Origin: a virus
IMG/VR virus record: IMGVR_UViG_3300021440_000047
Location: 1 to 43,749 of that record
DNA: 43,749 nt
Reading direction: 5' to 3' (one strand)
Below the pieces are notes generated by a model. That model worked only from the letters and a program-made list of their open reading frames with translations. It had not been told where the DNA came from and did not search any database. Positions 6,454 to 12,868 of the stretch are shown here, in pieces (the stretch's first letter is position 1; every line of letters starts with the position of its first letter). The translations under genes were made by a program, and so were the position numbers.

Positions 6454-6635
6454 TATCTCCCCTCCTCCAGATACTCGCGCCACGTCCGCACCAGTTCTAG
6501 CGCCTCGTCGATCTTGGTGTCAATCTCCCGTCGTAACTCTAGCTCGTGGACCGTCCCGGCATAGTCTGGCGTGTCGCCTAGCGCATTACTGGCCTCGACC
6601 AAGGCGTTACGGAGGGCGTCAAGGGGTGCTGGCAT
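6453..6635 (-). CDS. small alpha-helical unknown protein
   Basis: A 60-residue protein, nearly all predicted helix (PLDALRNALVEASNALG, then DTKIDEALELVRTWREYLEEG). AAGGAG precedes the ATG at 6635. The stop TAA and the next ATG share one base (TAATG). No family recognised. Confidence 0.6.
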   Translation of the reverse strand: MPAPLDALRNALVEASNALGDTPDYAGTVHELELRREIDTKIDEALELVRTWREYLEEGR

Positions 6636-6816
6636 GGTCGCGCTCCTTCGCCTCGCACTCTCGGCAGCGCATCGTGGCCGGGTTGACCTCAGCTTTGTGC
6701 CGTCCGGGGTAGACGCCGCCGCAACCATGGCAGCGCACGTAATCGGGCTCAGCGAGGCGCACCTTCTTCCAATCTATGACTGCGCCTTCCCATAACCGAC
6801 ACTCGACGATTGGCAT
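6619..6816 (-). CDS. zinc-ribbon protein
   Basis: A 65-residue protein with CHGCGGVYPG and CRECEAKE, a clear Cys4 zinc-ribbon pattern with 18 residues between the pairs. GGAGGAC precedes the ATG. The C-terminal 17 bases overlap the following gene. It may bind nucleic acid or protein; there is no further evidence. Confidence 0.65.
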   Translation of the reverse strand: MPIVECRLWEGAVIDWKKVRLAEPDYVRCHGCGGVYPGRHKAEVNPATMRCRECEAKERDHASTP

Positions 6817-6817
6817 A

Positions 6818-7078
6818 TCAGTCCTCCACCATCCCGAAGTCCTGCGAGACGGGGATATGTGAGATGGGCGTCAACCGCATCTGCTGCATTGCCAACGTGA
6901 TCCCATAGCCCACGCCGGCCAAGTAGACCGTCAACCCGATCTCCTCGCCGATGTGCGCGGTGATGCCTGGATGCTCCTCTAGCCAGCGGAGGAAGTGGGC
7001 GCGGGCTTCATGGAGGGTGAGTGGGTCCTCGCAGTGTTCCTGCTGTGGGAGTAATTGTAGGCTCAGGCCATCAGTCAC
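6818..7078 (-). CDS. unknown early protein
   Basis: An 86-residue protein. It begins with GTG, GGAGGT lies 5 bases upstream, and it overlaps the exonuclease gene by 8 bases. It has a helical N-terminal half (LTLHEARAHFLRWLEEHPG) and a mildly hydrophobic centre (LTVYLAGVGYGITLAMQQM). Placed directly after the recombination pair, it could be an accessory factor. No homologous family recognised. Confidence 0.55.
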   Translation of the reverse strand: MTDGLSLQLLPQQEHCEDPLTLHEARAHFLRWLEEHPGITAHIGEEIGLTVYLAGVGYGITLAMQQMRLTPISHIPVSQDFGMVED

Positions 7079-7868
7079 GGTTCACCTCCAATCCGGTTCG
7101 TGCATACCAAAACGATAAGAGCGCCTCAAACATGCGCCAGCCGCGTTGTAAGTCCGCTTCTTCGCACTGCATCACCTTCGCGGCCCGATTGAGCGTGGAC
7201 ACGAAGATGATGCCGCAAGCGGCGTGAGGCAGACCCAACCCCTGCCGATAGGCCGACAACTGCATAAAATGTGAGTCATAGAGCTTCATGTCGGCCAGCG
7301 GCTTGTCGGTGGTCTTGATGTCCATAACGAGCCCAGTCCACGAATCCCGCCAGTAGGGATCGTGCAAGTCTACCTTCCCGCCGAAGCGGTCAGTAGCAAA
7401 CGATTGCTCGACTCGCCACGGGACTTCTCCAAGATATTCTGCCTTCAACGCTGCTTGCACGGCATCGTAATACTCGATCCCCAACGGCGTCACATCGTCC
7501 ATCCGTCCCTCGAACGCTGCCTGTATCCAGGCGTGGATCTGCGTGCCGCGTTCTGCCGCCTTCCGTGCCGTCTCCTTCGCGTCGGCTTTGATCCGCTCCA
7601 CCCACACGTCCTCTGACTCTCCCTCAATGCGAGGGAGCGTGAGTGCGGACAGCAGCACTTGATTCTCTTTCCAGTTATTCAATCCTGGGGCGTTCGCTTC
7701 GTTAGTAACCGTCGTCACGCTTGGCAGTAAACCAAGCTGCCGTGCATCTCGAAGCGTGGTGGGGCGCTCGGTTCCATTTTTGCCCTTCACGGTGTAGGCC
7801 GGTTCGCCTGTGCGGGTATACCAATGGCCAGCGGCGGATACGTAGGGGGTCGTGATAAGCTCAGCCAT
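7071..7868 (-). CDS. RecB-like PD-(D/E)XK exonuclease of phage recombination module
   Basis: A 265-residue protein with RecB-family nuclease motifs. GTQIHAWI contains H112, GGKVDLH gives D167, MDIKTT gives D183 and K185, and QLSAYRQG at 203-210 is the motif that closes the active site. Such enzymes resect dsDNA ends to expose single strands for the partner annealase, here the RecT protein encoded just before it. The two genes overlap by one base (TGATG), so they are translated together. A GTG one codon upstream is an alternative start. The motifs make the fold certain; processivity and polarity are unknown. Confidence 0.85.
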   Translation of the reverse strand: MAELITTPYVSAAGHWYTRTGEPAYTVKGKNGTERPTTLRDARQLGLLPSVTTVTNEANAPGLNNWKENQVLLSALTLPRIEGESEDVWVERIKADAKETARKAAERGTQIHAWIQAAFEGRMDDVTPLGIEYYDAVQAALKAEYLGEVPWRVEQSFATDRFGGKVDLHDPYWRDSWTGLVMDIKTTDKPLADMKLYDSHFMQLSAYRQGLGLPHAACGIIFVSTLNRAAKVMQCEEADLQRGWRMFEALLSFWYARTGLEVNRD

Positions 7869-8785
7869 CACGCATCCATCCCCGGCTCATAGCCTTGCGC
7901 CGCGTCTGCATCGTACCCGCCTACCACTTCCATGTCCGTCACCGTCAGAAATTGGCCATTCTGTTTGTAGTGCAGGACCACCGACTGACCCGCCCGCTCA
8001 CGGGCGCCCTCCCCTATTATCTTGTCAAACGTGCCGTAGGTCTGGCCGTTCATCACGATGCCGTAGCGCGTCCACGGTTTACCCTTCGTGCTCCCTTCCT
8101 TGACCAGCACGTCCACGATCACGCCCTCGACGGTCTGGACATCCTCGTCAGCAGCGGTGGTCTGAGGTGCGGGGCGCGTAACGGGTTCGTTCGCGGCTTG
8201 TGTGGCGGCTGGTGCCTGCTGTGTAGCAGGGATCTCCACCACTTCACCCGTCTGCATGTCCACCACCGCGCCCATTTCATCGGGATCGTAGACCCCGCTC
8301 AGGATGTCGGGTGCGATCGCCTTGAGCCCGTTGCTGGCCGCTCGCCAGCGCAACATGATCTTTGGGTATGTCGTCCAGTTGCCGCCCTTCTTGAGCAGTC
8401 CAGCACGGTCCGCATCGGCCAGCGTAAACGTCTCGGTGTGCGTATCGCCGTTGGGATGAGTGAGGGTGATGGTGGCGTGACTCTCATCAGAAGCCACCCA
8501 TTGCGCCCGCCCGCCGCGCTGCTTGAACAACGCGAGCTGGAGTTCGGCGGCGAGACACGGCTTGCCCTGGATCACATTGATGAGCCGGAGCGATTTCATG
8601 GGCGGCAAGCCCAGCTCTTGGCCGGTGAGGATGATGGCCACAGCTTGCGCGGGGGTCTTGATCGCGGTGGGGAGAAAGCCGGTGGTGACCAACTCCTTCG
8701 CCAGCGCCATCAAGGTGCGATAGTCGTGGTGCTGCTGGATAACTTTCGGTTCGTGTGGGGTTGGTAGTGCTGATTCGCTACTCAT
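7868..8785 (-). CDS. recT: RecT-family single-strand annealing protein with extra C-terminal domain
   Basis: A 305-residue protein. Residues 1-180 match the RecT annealase core: FLPTAIKTPAQAVAIILTG, ELGLPPMKSLRLINVIQGKP, then YPKIMLRWRAASNGLKAIAPD and a DPDEM end. The protein pairs complementary single strands during phage recombination and replication, working with the adjacent exonuclease. After a Gln/Ala/Thr-rich linker (about 185-215) there is a separate beta-rich segment (about 216-290, EGVIVDVLVKEG to FLTVTDMEVV) that looks like a small OB-type domain. RecT proteins usually lack this. The second of two ATGs has the better ribosome-site spacing. Confidence 0.85.
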   Translation of the reverse strand: MSSESALPTPHEPKVIQQHHDYRTLMALAKELVTTGFLPTAIKTPAQAVAIILTGQELGLPPMKSLRLINVIQGKPCLAAELQLALFKQRGGRAQWVASDESHATITLTHPNGDTHTETFTLADADRAGLLKKGGNWTTYPKIMLRWRAASNGLKAIAPDILSGVYDPDEMGAVVDMQTGEVVEIPATQQAPAATQAANEPVTRPAPQTTAADEDVQTVEGVIVDVLVKEGSTKGKPWTRYGIVMNGQTYGTFDKIIGEGARERAGQSVVLHYKQNGQFLTVTDMEVVGGYDADAAQGYEPGMDA

Positions 8786-8982
8786 CATTCTCCCTTCGCC
8801 TCCGTGGATTCGGCCTGTTCGTTCATGTAATACGGTTCTAGCATCTTCTCCAATGTATTCCTACACGCCTGGAGGGCAAGCCTGCTGAGGTCGGTGGGAT
8901 CGTAATAATAGACTTGGATGGCTGAGCCATACGCCTCCAACGCCTTAATGGTGGCGAGATGTTTTTCCTTGATGTAGCTCAT
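8785..8982 (-). CDS. small unknown early protein
   Basis: A 65-residue protein, helical, with an aromatic centre (AIQVYYYDPTDLSRLALQACRN) and an acidic C-terminus. GAGGGAG is 5 bases before the ATG. It overlaps the upstream stop by 4 bases and the RecT start, so it is translated in a chain with them. No family recognised. Confidence 0.6.
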   Translation of the reverse strand: MSYIKEKHLATIKALEAYGSAIQVYYYDPTDLSRLALQACRNTLEKMLEPYYMNEQAESTEAKGE

Positions 8983-9152
8983 CGTTCTCCCTCTTGTTCC
9001 ATCCATCGTTTTGCCTCATCCATTTCATCCGGTCCTCCATGCTCCTCCACCTGCCGCCTGATATGCTCCCGCTGGATCGCCTGGATGCGCAGCAGGGCCG
9101 ATGCGTAGCCAAGGTAATCCTCGTTGTGCTGGATCGTGATGGTCTCAGTCAT
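8979..9152 (-). CDS. 57-residue unknown early protein
   Basis: Begins MTETITIQHNEDYLGYASAL and continues as a charged amphipathic helix with Arg/Glu/Gln and a HGGPDEMDEAKRW segment. GGAGG lies upstream of the ATG. The stop overlaps the next start by 4 bases, and the start shares one base with the previous stop. The unbroken chain of overlaps is strong evidence for a gene of this size. Confidence 0.65.
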   Translation of the reverse strand: MTETITIQHNEDYLGYASALLRIQAIQREHIRRQVEEHGGPDEMDEAKRWMEQEGER

Positions 9153-9430
9153 TACAGCCTCCGTTGTCGCTGAGCAAGCGCCTCTACGCTATCTAGATCA
9201 TAGTGGGCGCAATCCTGGATCAGTGAATCGTACCCGCGAATCTCTCGCACCCGTTCCCGTGGTTTCGCGTCACGCACAGTCAACACGAGCGTAGTGCCGT
9301 CGGTGTACCTAATCCCGTAGGTCTTCTCAGCCCAAGCACGGAGACGCTTGAATGCACCAGGATGCACAGTCCGATGGACGACGTGCCGCTGGGATTCACC
9401 CTCGATAATAAATCGTGACTTAGTTGTCAT
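9152..9430 (-). CDS. unknown early protein
   Basis: A 92-residue basic protein with a beta-type start (KSRFIIEGESQRHVVHR), a helix (GAFKRLRAWAEKTYGI) and a further beta element (TTLVLTVRDAKP). The ATG has AGGAGGGG eight bases upstream; GTG two codons earlier is too close. Basic charge and size would suit a nucleic-acid-binding role, but no motif is decisive. Confidence 0.55.
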   Translation of the reverse strand: MTTKSRFIIEGESQRHVVHRTVHPGAFKRLRAWAEKTYGIRYTDGTTLVLTVRDAKPRERVREIRGYDSLIQDCAHYDLDSVEALAQRQRRL

Positions 9431-9542
9431 GCTCACCCCCTCCTCTCGCCACCAAGCTCATCACCACGACCGTTACGAGCATCAGCGCGAGCCAGGTGAG
9501 GCCCCATAGGAGCCAGATTGCCGGATTTCCAAAGAGCGTCAT
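9420..9542 (-). CDS. first gene of leftward early operon, small membrane protein
   Basis: A 40-residue protein: short N-terminus with MTLFGNP, one long hydrophobic span (IWLLWGLTWLALMLVTVVVMSLVA) and a Gly/Glu/His/Asp tail. AAAGGAGG precedes the ATG. The predicted transcript start from the promoter at 9564-9592 is only about 15 bases upstream, so this is the first protein made leftward. Its design resembles the 43-residue membrane protein at 12737. Confidence 0.65.
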   Translation of the reverse strand: MTLFGNPAIWLLWGLTWLALMLVTVVVMSLVARGGGEHDN

Positions 9543-9563
9543 CGTGTCCTCCTTTCTGGACAT

Positions 9564-9592
9564 ACAATAATCCCTCGTTCTCGCAATGTCAA
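9564..9592 (-). promoter_or_regulatory. sigma70-type promoter for leftward early operon
   Basis: On the minus strand TTGACA (plus 9587-9592), a 17-base spacer and TATTGT (plus 9564-9569). The expected start is near 9557, giving a 15-base leader that opens AGAAAGGAGG and leads directly into the ATG at 9542. The -10 region and flank form one arm of an inverted repeat with the rightward promoter. Confidence 0.8.
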
Positions 9593-9623
9593 GAGAAATC
9601 TTACGGTCTATGTAAAATAATTC

Positions 9624-9652
9624 TTGACTCAAACTCTCGTCTGTCGTATTGT
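9624..9652 (+). promoter_or_regulatory. sigma70-type promoter for rightward operon
   Basis: TTGACT at 9624-9629, a 17-base spacer and TATTGT at 9647-9652. Counting the usual 7 bases after the -10 puts the start on 9659, the A of an ATG, which predicts a leaderless message. TATTGTATGT at 9647-9656 is the exact reverse complement of 9560-9569, the matching part of the leftward promoter. Confidence 0.8.
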
Positions 9653-9658
9653 ATGTAC

Positions 9659-9883
9659 ATGCTCACAACAAATGCCTATCAAAAAGTCCATGAGTCGTGT
9701 AAATTTTGCGGGAAACCGCGTGACGGCAAGCCGATGCTGATATGCGCCGACTGCCGCAAGGTGTATAATCGGGAGAAACGCCAGGAATCGAGGATGCGCC
9801 GACTATCTGATAATGAGATTGGAGGTGATCGGCTGATGGCGAAGGCGAAGAAGGCGGCAAAGAAAGTGGCGAAGAAGACGTAA
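9659..9883 (+). CDS. zinc-ribbon protein with Lys/Ala-rich C-terminal tail
   Basis: A 74-residue protein. CKFCGKPRDGKPMLICADC (about residues 14-32) is a zinc ribbon, followed by a basic helix (REKRQESRMRRL) and a tail MAKAKKAAKKVAKKT like the end of histone H1 or bacterial Lys/Ala-rich nucleoid proteins. It is probably a nucleic-acid-binding early regulator. The start at 9659 coincides with the predicted transcript start; ATG 9653 is a second option. Inside the gene GGAGGTGATC (9821-9830) stands 5 bases before ATG 9836, which could produce the 15-residue basic tail alone. Confidence 0.65.
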   Translation: MLTTNAYQKVHESCKFCGKPRDGKPMLICADCRKVYNREKRQESRMRRLSDNEIGGDRLMAKAKKAAKKVAKKT

Positions 9884-9960
9884 CGTCAACTCCGCGCCCT
9901 CGGATAGCTACCGTGGGCAGCCGTTCACTCGGCACGCGGCTGGAGGGGGTCGCCCGGCGT

Positions 9961-9996
9961 CCTTGGGTTCCGGGTGGCCCTTCCAGTAACCCAAGG
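9961..9996 (+). promoter_or_regulatory. hairpin in leader of replication gene
   Basis: CCTTGGGTT (9961-9969) and AACCCAAGG (9988-9996) form a perfect 9-bp stem with an 18-base loop. It sits 30 bases before the start of the replication initiator, in a 143-base gap that is otherwise empty. No U-tract follows, so it looks more like a translational control or origin structure than a terminator. Confidence 0.4.
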
Positions 9997-10026
9997 ATGA
10001 GATATGATGTCTCCCAGGATGCTCCA

Positions 10027-10887
10027 ATGCCAAATCGAGTGATTAAGGACTCCATTTGGTCCTCCCCTACGCTCGCTAAACTACCGCTCGATGCTCAACT
10101 CCACTGGCCTCGCTGGTTGCTCATGGCTGATGATTGGGGCTGCTTCAACGCCGACCCTGATGTGATCCGGGGATTGGTATACCCGAAAGTCCCAAGTATG
10201 ACGATTAAGAAAATCTTCGATCTGTGTCAGACGTATGTGAAAGCTGGCCTGTTGTTCCTGTGGGAAGAATCGGAACGGCTCTGGGGATACTTCACGTCCT
10301 GGAACGGCCACCAGTTTTGTAACGTCACACACCTCGACGAGGACGGCAAACAACTCCGACACAAGCGAAAGACCTCCGAACCACCAGAAAATGAGCTGAA
10401 AGCCTATCTTGAGCAACATAAGCAAATAAGTCAATCAGTTAGCAGAGAGTTAGAGCGGATTAGAGCGGGTCAGAACAAATATCGGAATCCTAATCCTAAT
10501 CCTAATCCTAATCCTAATCCTAAAACTACTATTGTCTCGAACAGTTCGGCTAACGCCGAAGATTCGAGACCGCCTTCGATTGAGCCCTCAAATGGTCACG
10601 TGGAAACCCCGGAAGAATGGAAACCCGTAGAAACCCATCTCCGCACCCTCACGATTCTCAATCAGCCTGAATTGTACGATTGGACTTTCTGGAAACGCCT
10701 CGATGAAGGCCACCGGGAATTCCCCGATCTCTCGATTTGCGATGAACTCAGTAAGGCTGAAGCGTGGTTACTGGCAAACCCCCGCAAGGCCGCTACCAAG
10801 AAGCACTGGAAACGCTTTATTTTGAACTGGTTTACTAATGCCACAACGCGAAAGGTGAGATATGAAAAAAGCCAGCCATACCGATAA
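10027..10887 (+). CDS. phage replication initiation protein (replisome organiser-like)
   Basis: A 286-residue protein. The N-terminal about 110 residues (PNRVIKDSIWSSPTLAKLPL to LLFLWEE) resemble the winged-helix domain found at the start of phage replisome organisers and DnaD-like proteins: LADDWG-type motif MADDWGCFNADP and VYPKVPSM. A charged linker with (Asn-Pro)6 from a hexanucleotide repeat separates it from a C-terminal helical domain (EEWKPVETHLRTL to FILNWF). It would open the origin and recruit host helicase. I chose ATG 10027 because AGGA is upstream and the family alignment begins there; a 38-residue extension is not convincing. Sequence similarity is from memory of the family, so the call is moderate. 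Confidence 0.65.
   Translation: MPNRVIKDSIWSSPTLAKLPLDAQLHWPRWLLMADDWGCFNADPDVIRGLVYPKVPSMTIKKIFDLCQTYVKAGLLFLWEESERLWGYFTSWNGHQFCNVTHLDEDGKQLRHKRKTSEPPENELKAYLEQHKQISQSVSRELERIRAGQNKYRNPNPNPNPNPNPKTTIVSNSSANAEDSRPPSIEPSNGHVETPEEWKPVETHLRTLTILNQPELYDWTFWKRLDEGHREFPDLSICDELSKAEAWLLANPRKAATKKHWKRFILNWFTNATTRKVRYEKSQPYR
10450..10521 (+). repeat. iteron-like repeats inside replication gene, candidate origin
   Basis: Two copies of TTAGAGCGG with a 10-base period (10450-10468) are followed by six perfect copies of AATCCT (10486-10521) and then an AT-leaning stretch. The hexamers encode the Asn-Pro linker. In lambdoid phages the origin lies as iterons inside the linker-coding part of the initiator gene, so this is a plausible origin by analogy. 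A plain microsatellite is the alternative. Confidence 0.45.
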
Positions 10888-11269
10888 ACCCACCAAAGCC
10901 GACCGTACCTTAATCTGCCCTCATGACGGGTCCCCGTTGATCCGTACCGGCCCTCGCCAGGGATTTTGCGAAAAAGCCGATGGCTACCCCTTGATGCGCT
11001 GGTGGTGGACTCCAGAGGCCAACAAGGGCAAGGGCGCATGGGAGGCCCAGGGTTGGGCATGTCCGTTTGCCTGTCCGAAGTGCGGACATGGCCTCGAATG
11101 GGATGGCTGTTGTCTGTCGTGTGGGCCAAAAATCGGCGCTCCTGGGGATCGCTATCAGCGTGATCGGAATCACTGGAAGTATGAGCGGGGACCAGAAGCC
11201 GCGATGACCCCAACACAGCACGCGGCGCTCTTGCTACGCTTCAAGGCGCTCAGCGCGAGTTTGGCGTAG
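10862..11269 (+). CDS. multi-Cys zinc-finger protein of unknown function
   Basis: A 135-residue protein that overlaps the replication gene by 26 bases; AAAGGTGAG precedes the ATG. Cys pattern: LICPHDG, GFCEK, then CPFACPKCGHGLEWDGCCLSCG. This could hold one or two zinc ions. The C-terminal 30 residues are a hydrophobic helix (TPTQHAALLLRFKALSASLA). The pairing with the initiator suggests a helper in replication, perhaps helicase or primase loading, though no motif proves it. Confidence 0.6.
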   Translation: MKKASHTDKPTKADRTLICPHDGSPLIRTGPRQGFCEKADGYPLMRWWWTPEANKGKGAWEAQGWACPFACPKCGHGLEWDGCCLSCGPKIGAPGDRYQRDRNHWKYERGPEAAMTPTQHAALLLRFKALSASLA

Positions 11270-11282
11270 GGAGGCCCTAACG

Positions 11283-11615
11283 ATGGCATGGCTTGATAGC
11301 TGGCGCAAATATATCAGCACCAGTGGGCGCACACCCGACACGCAGACCGTCAACACCTCACCGACGATGATCTGTCGGCTCCCGCAGTCGGCTGCCGCGC
11401 TCCCGCGCAATTTCAAGCGGCTGCGGCAACAGCGAGGGCTCACCGTCGCCGAGCTGTCACGGTTGGCGGTGGATCGGGATGGGCACGTGAGCCGGTCCAC
11501 GATCCGGGCGATTGAGCGCGGCGCGACCAATCCGACGTTGAGCACAGTCCTTGCGCTCGCTCGCGCCCTCAATGTTGGCATAGAAGCGCTGGTCGAGGAG
11601 GGAGGGGAGGGGTGA
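11283..11615 (+). CDS. Xre-family helix-turn-helix regulator
   Basis: A 110-residue protein with a C-terminal Cro/CI-type HTH (about residues 43-103: LRQQRGLTVAELSRLA, then IRAIERGATNPTLSTVLALARAL). The N-terminal 40 residues are unassigned and include MICRLPQS. The start has GGGAGG upstream. It is likely a transcription switch acting on the phage promoters near 9.6 or 15.5 kb, where inverted repeats occur. No peptidase or dimerisation domain is attached. It ends with a 4-base overlap (GTGA) with the next gene. Confidence 0.75.
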   Translation: MAWLDSWRKYISTSGRTPDTQTVNTSPTMICRLPQSAAALPRNFKRLRQQRGLTVAELSRLAVDRDGHVSRSTIRAIERGATNPTLSTVLALARALNVGIEALVEEGGEG

Positions 11616-11977
11616 GCCATCACTACGAGACGGTCAGGCGCATCTACGAACCGCAGGAGTGCAATAGCGGGGCGGCGAGAGCGGGAGCGAAACCCGGCAA
11701 CCACCACAAGGACAAGGGAAATCGGCGCGAGCGCCAAGCGAAGGCCGTCCTGGAGGCGGACGGCTGGCTTGTGGTAAAGGCTGGCGGATCATTGGGCCTG
11801 TTCGACCTGGTGGCGCTGCATGTTGACTATGGGGTGCTGCTCGTGCAGGTTAAAAGCAATCGCCCGCCGGCACGGGCTGAAATGGATGCCCTGCATGCCT
11901 TCCAGTGTCATTCCTCATGGCGCAAGGAATTGTGGGTCTACGTGGATCGGGAAGGGTGGAAGGTGAAGGGGCTATGA
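11612..11977 (+). CDS. Hjc-like PD-(D/E)XK nuclease (Holliday-junction resolvase type)
   Basis: A 121-residue protein. Active-site pattern: E40 in NRRERQAK, D65 in GLFDLVAL, and Q79-V-K81 in LLVQVKSN, the E-D-(E/Q)xK order of small archaeal Hjc-like and phage resolvase-type nucleases. Gln replaces the usual Glu at the xK position, a known variant in the superfamily. It may resolve branched DNA before packaging, which fits the RecT/exonuclease pair elsewhere in the genome. GTG 11612 follows a purine-rich GGGAGGGGAGGG site and overlaps the preceding stop. Confidence 0.65.
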   Translation: MSHHYETVRRIYEPQECNSGAARAGAKPGNHHKDKGNRRERQAKAVLEADGWLVVKAGGSLGLFDLVALHVDYGVLLVQVKSNRPPARAEMDALHAFQCHSSWRKELWVYVDREGWKVKGL

Positions 11978-12207
11978 GAGTGACCGCCATTCGATCCATC
12001 CGGGCGTTTTGCGTGGAGTGCATCGGTGGGGCGGTGTATGTCGAGGATTGCACGGCAATCAAATGTCAGCTCTATCCGTTCAGGATGGGCAAAAACCCGA
12101 ATATCTCAGCAGAAACAAAGGAGAAATCTCGCATACGGATGTTAGACCGATTAGCCACACAGGTAGATCAGGCGTCAGTTAAAGGAAACAAACATAATGA
12201 AGGCTGA
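11974..12207 (+). CDS. small Cys-motif phage protein (LYPFR-GKNP type)
   Basis: A 77-residue protein. Residues 1-45 carry IRAFCVECIGG, EDCTAIKC and LYPFRMGKNP. This is a recurrent small phage protein in which two Cys pairs probably bind zinc and are followed by a Leu-Tyr-Pro-Phe-Arg, Gly-Lys-Asn-Pro element. Function is not established. The start overlaps the nuclease stop by 4 bases. The last third is AT-richer and Lys-rich, merging into the AT-rich gene downstream. Confidence 0.7.
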   Translation: MRVTAIRSIRAFCVECIGGAVYVEDCTAIKCQLYPFRMGKNPNISAETKEKSRIRMLDRLATQVDQASVKGNKHNEG

Positions 12208-12670
12208 AAATAGTACACCTAAATGCCAGAGACCGGGTTGCGAATTAGACCTGCCAGCGGGTAGGCAACTCTGGTGCTCCCGAAAGTGCTATGACTTAGT
12301 AGAAGGTCGCAAGCGGATCGAGCACAATAAGAACAATGGAACCTCACCACGAAGACTGGGGGCTATTTCGGAGTGTGTTGTCGCTGCTGATCTGCTTCGA
12401 AAAGGATTTGACGTATTCCAAGCCGTAAGCGATCAGGCTTCGTGCGATTTTATTGCGCTAAAAGAAGGCGTAATGTTGCGAATAGAGGTAAAAACGCTAC
12501 AGAAAAGCGCCCACGGTAGGGATATATTTCCTGTTCGGTTTTTGCAAAGTGGCCGCTTCGATGTGTTGGCCTTTGTTGCTCGGGACGGCTCTAGTATTGT
12601 CTATCGACCCGATCCGACCGTTTTGACGCTCAAAACGCCACCTACGTTGGCTTCTCAAAAAAATAAATAA
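12197..12670 (+). CDS. zinc finger plus PD-(D/E)XK endonuclease-like protein
   Basis: A 157-residue protein. Residues 10-31 have Cys10, Cys15, Cys27 and Cys31, a likely zinc finger. Residues 55-100 show the nuclease pattern E59 (GAISECVVA), D84 (SCDFIAL) and E97-V-K99 (IEVKT). It resembles the PD-(D/E)XK group that includes some free-standing homing-type endonucleases. It is AT-richer than its neighbours, which supports a transferred gene. It could cut competitor DNA or act in recombination. Its stop codon lies within the left arm of the terminator hairpin. Confidence 0.6.
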   Translation: MKAENSTPKCQRPGCELDLPAGRQLWCSRKCYDLVEGRKRIEHNKNNGTSPRRLGAISECVVAADLLRKGFDVFQAVSDQASCDFIALKEGVMLRIEVKTLQKSAHGRDIFPVRFLQSGRFDVLAFVARDGSSIVYRPDPTVLTLKTPPTLASQKNK

Positions 12671-12705
12671 CCCCGAAGGGGATCGAACCAGCTTCGGGGG
12701 TATTT
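12665..12705. terminator. bidirectional terminator hairpin between convergent operons
   Basis: A 14-base arm (12665-12678, containing CCCCGAAG) pairs with 12692-12705 (containing CTTCGGGG) with one A-G mismatch and a 13-base loop. The outer A/T pairs give T-rich ends on both strands. The plus operon ends at 12670 and the minus cluster at 12737, so it serves both. Confidence 0.75.
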
Positions 12706-12736
12706 GAACGCTGGGACTTTTGAGCCGATAAGCGGC

Positions 12737-12868
12737 TTACGTGTCGTCCTGCGATCCGACGCGAGCAATCACGCCCAACGCCAGCGCGGTCAACAAGCCA
12801 AGGCCGCCCCACGCGCCCAAGATCAGCGCCCAGGTGCGCCAGTGGCCGAACCAGGGAAGGGCGCTCAT
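12737..12868 (-). CDS. small membrane protein
   Basis: A 43-residue protein: MSALPWFGHWRTWALILGAW begins a long hydrophobic span ending VIARV, followed by a short polar tail with acidic residues. It has a single-span architecture like the 40-residue protein at 9420. AGAGGTGAC precedes the ATG, which overlaps the stop of the RHH gene by 4 bases. Role unknown. Confidence 0.6.
   Translation of the reverse strand: MSALPWFGHWRTWALILGAWGGLGLLTALALGVIARVGSQDDT

Noticed and set aside
7895-8767. 290-residue plus-strand open frame opposite RecT
   Set aside because: Antisense shadow. The minus strand has a clear RecT family protein with ribosome site and overlaps. The plus frame gives His/Arg/Leu-rich sequence without a motif.
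9913-10026. N-terminal extension of the replication protein
   Set aside because: Encoded by the hairpin region, Arg/Gly/Pro-rich, with no ribosome site. The family-like sequence begins at ATG 10027.
10486-10521. Possible CRISPR-like or telomeric repeat
   Set aside because: The hexamers are directly adjacent without spacers and are in frame within a coding region. They are a microsatellite or iterons.
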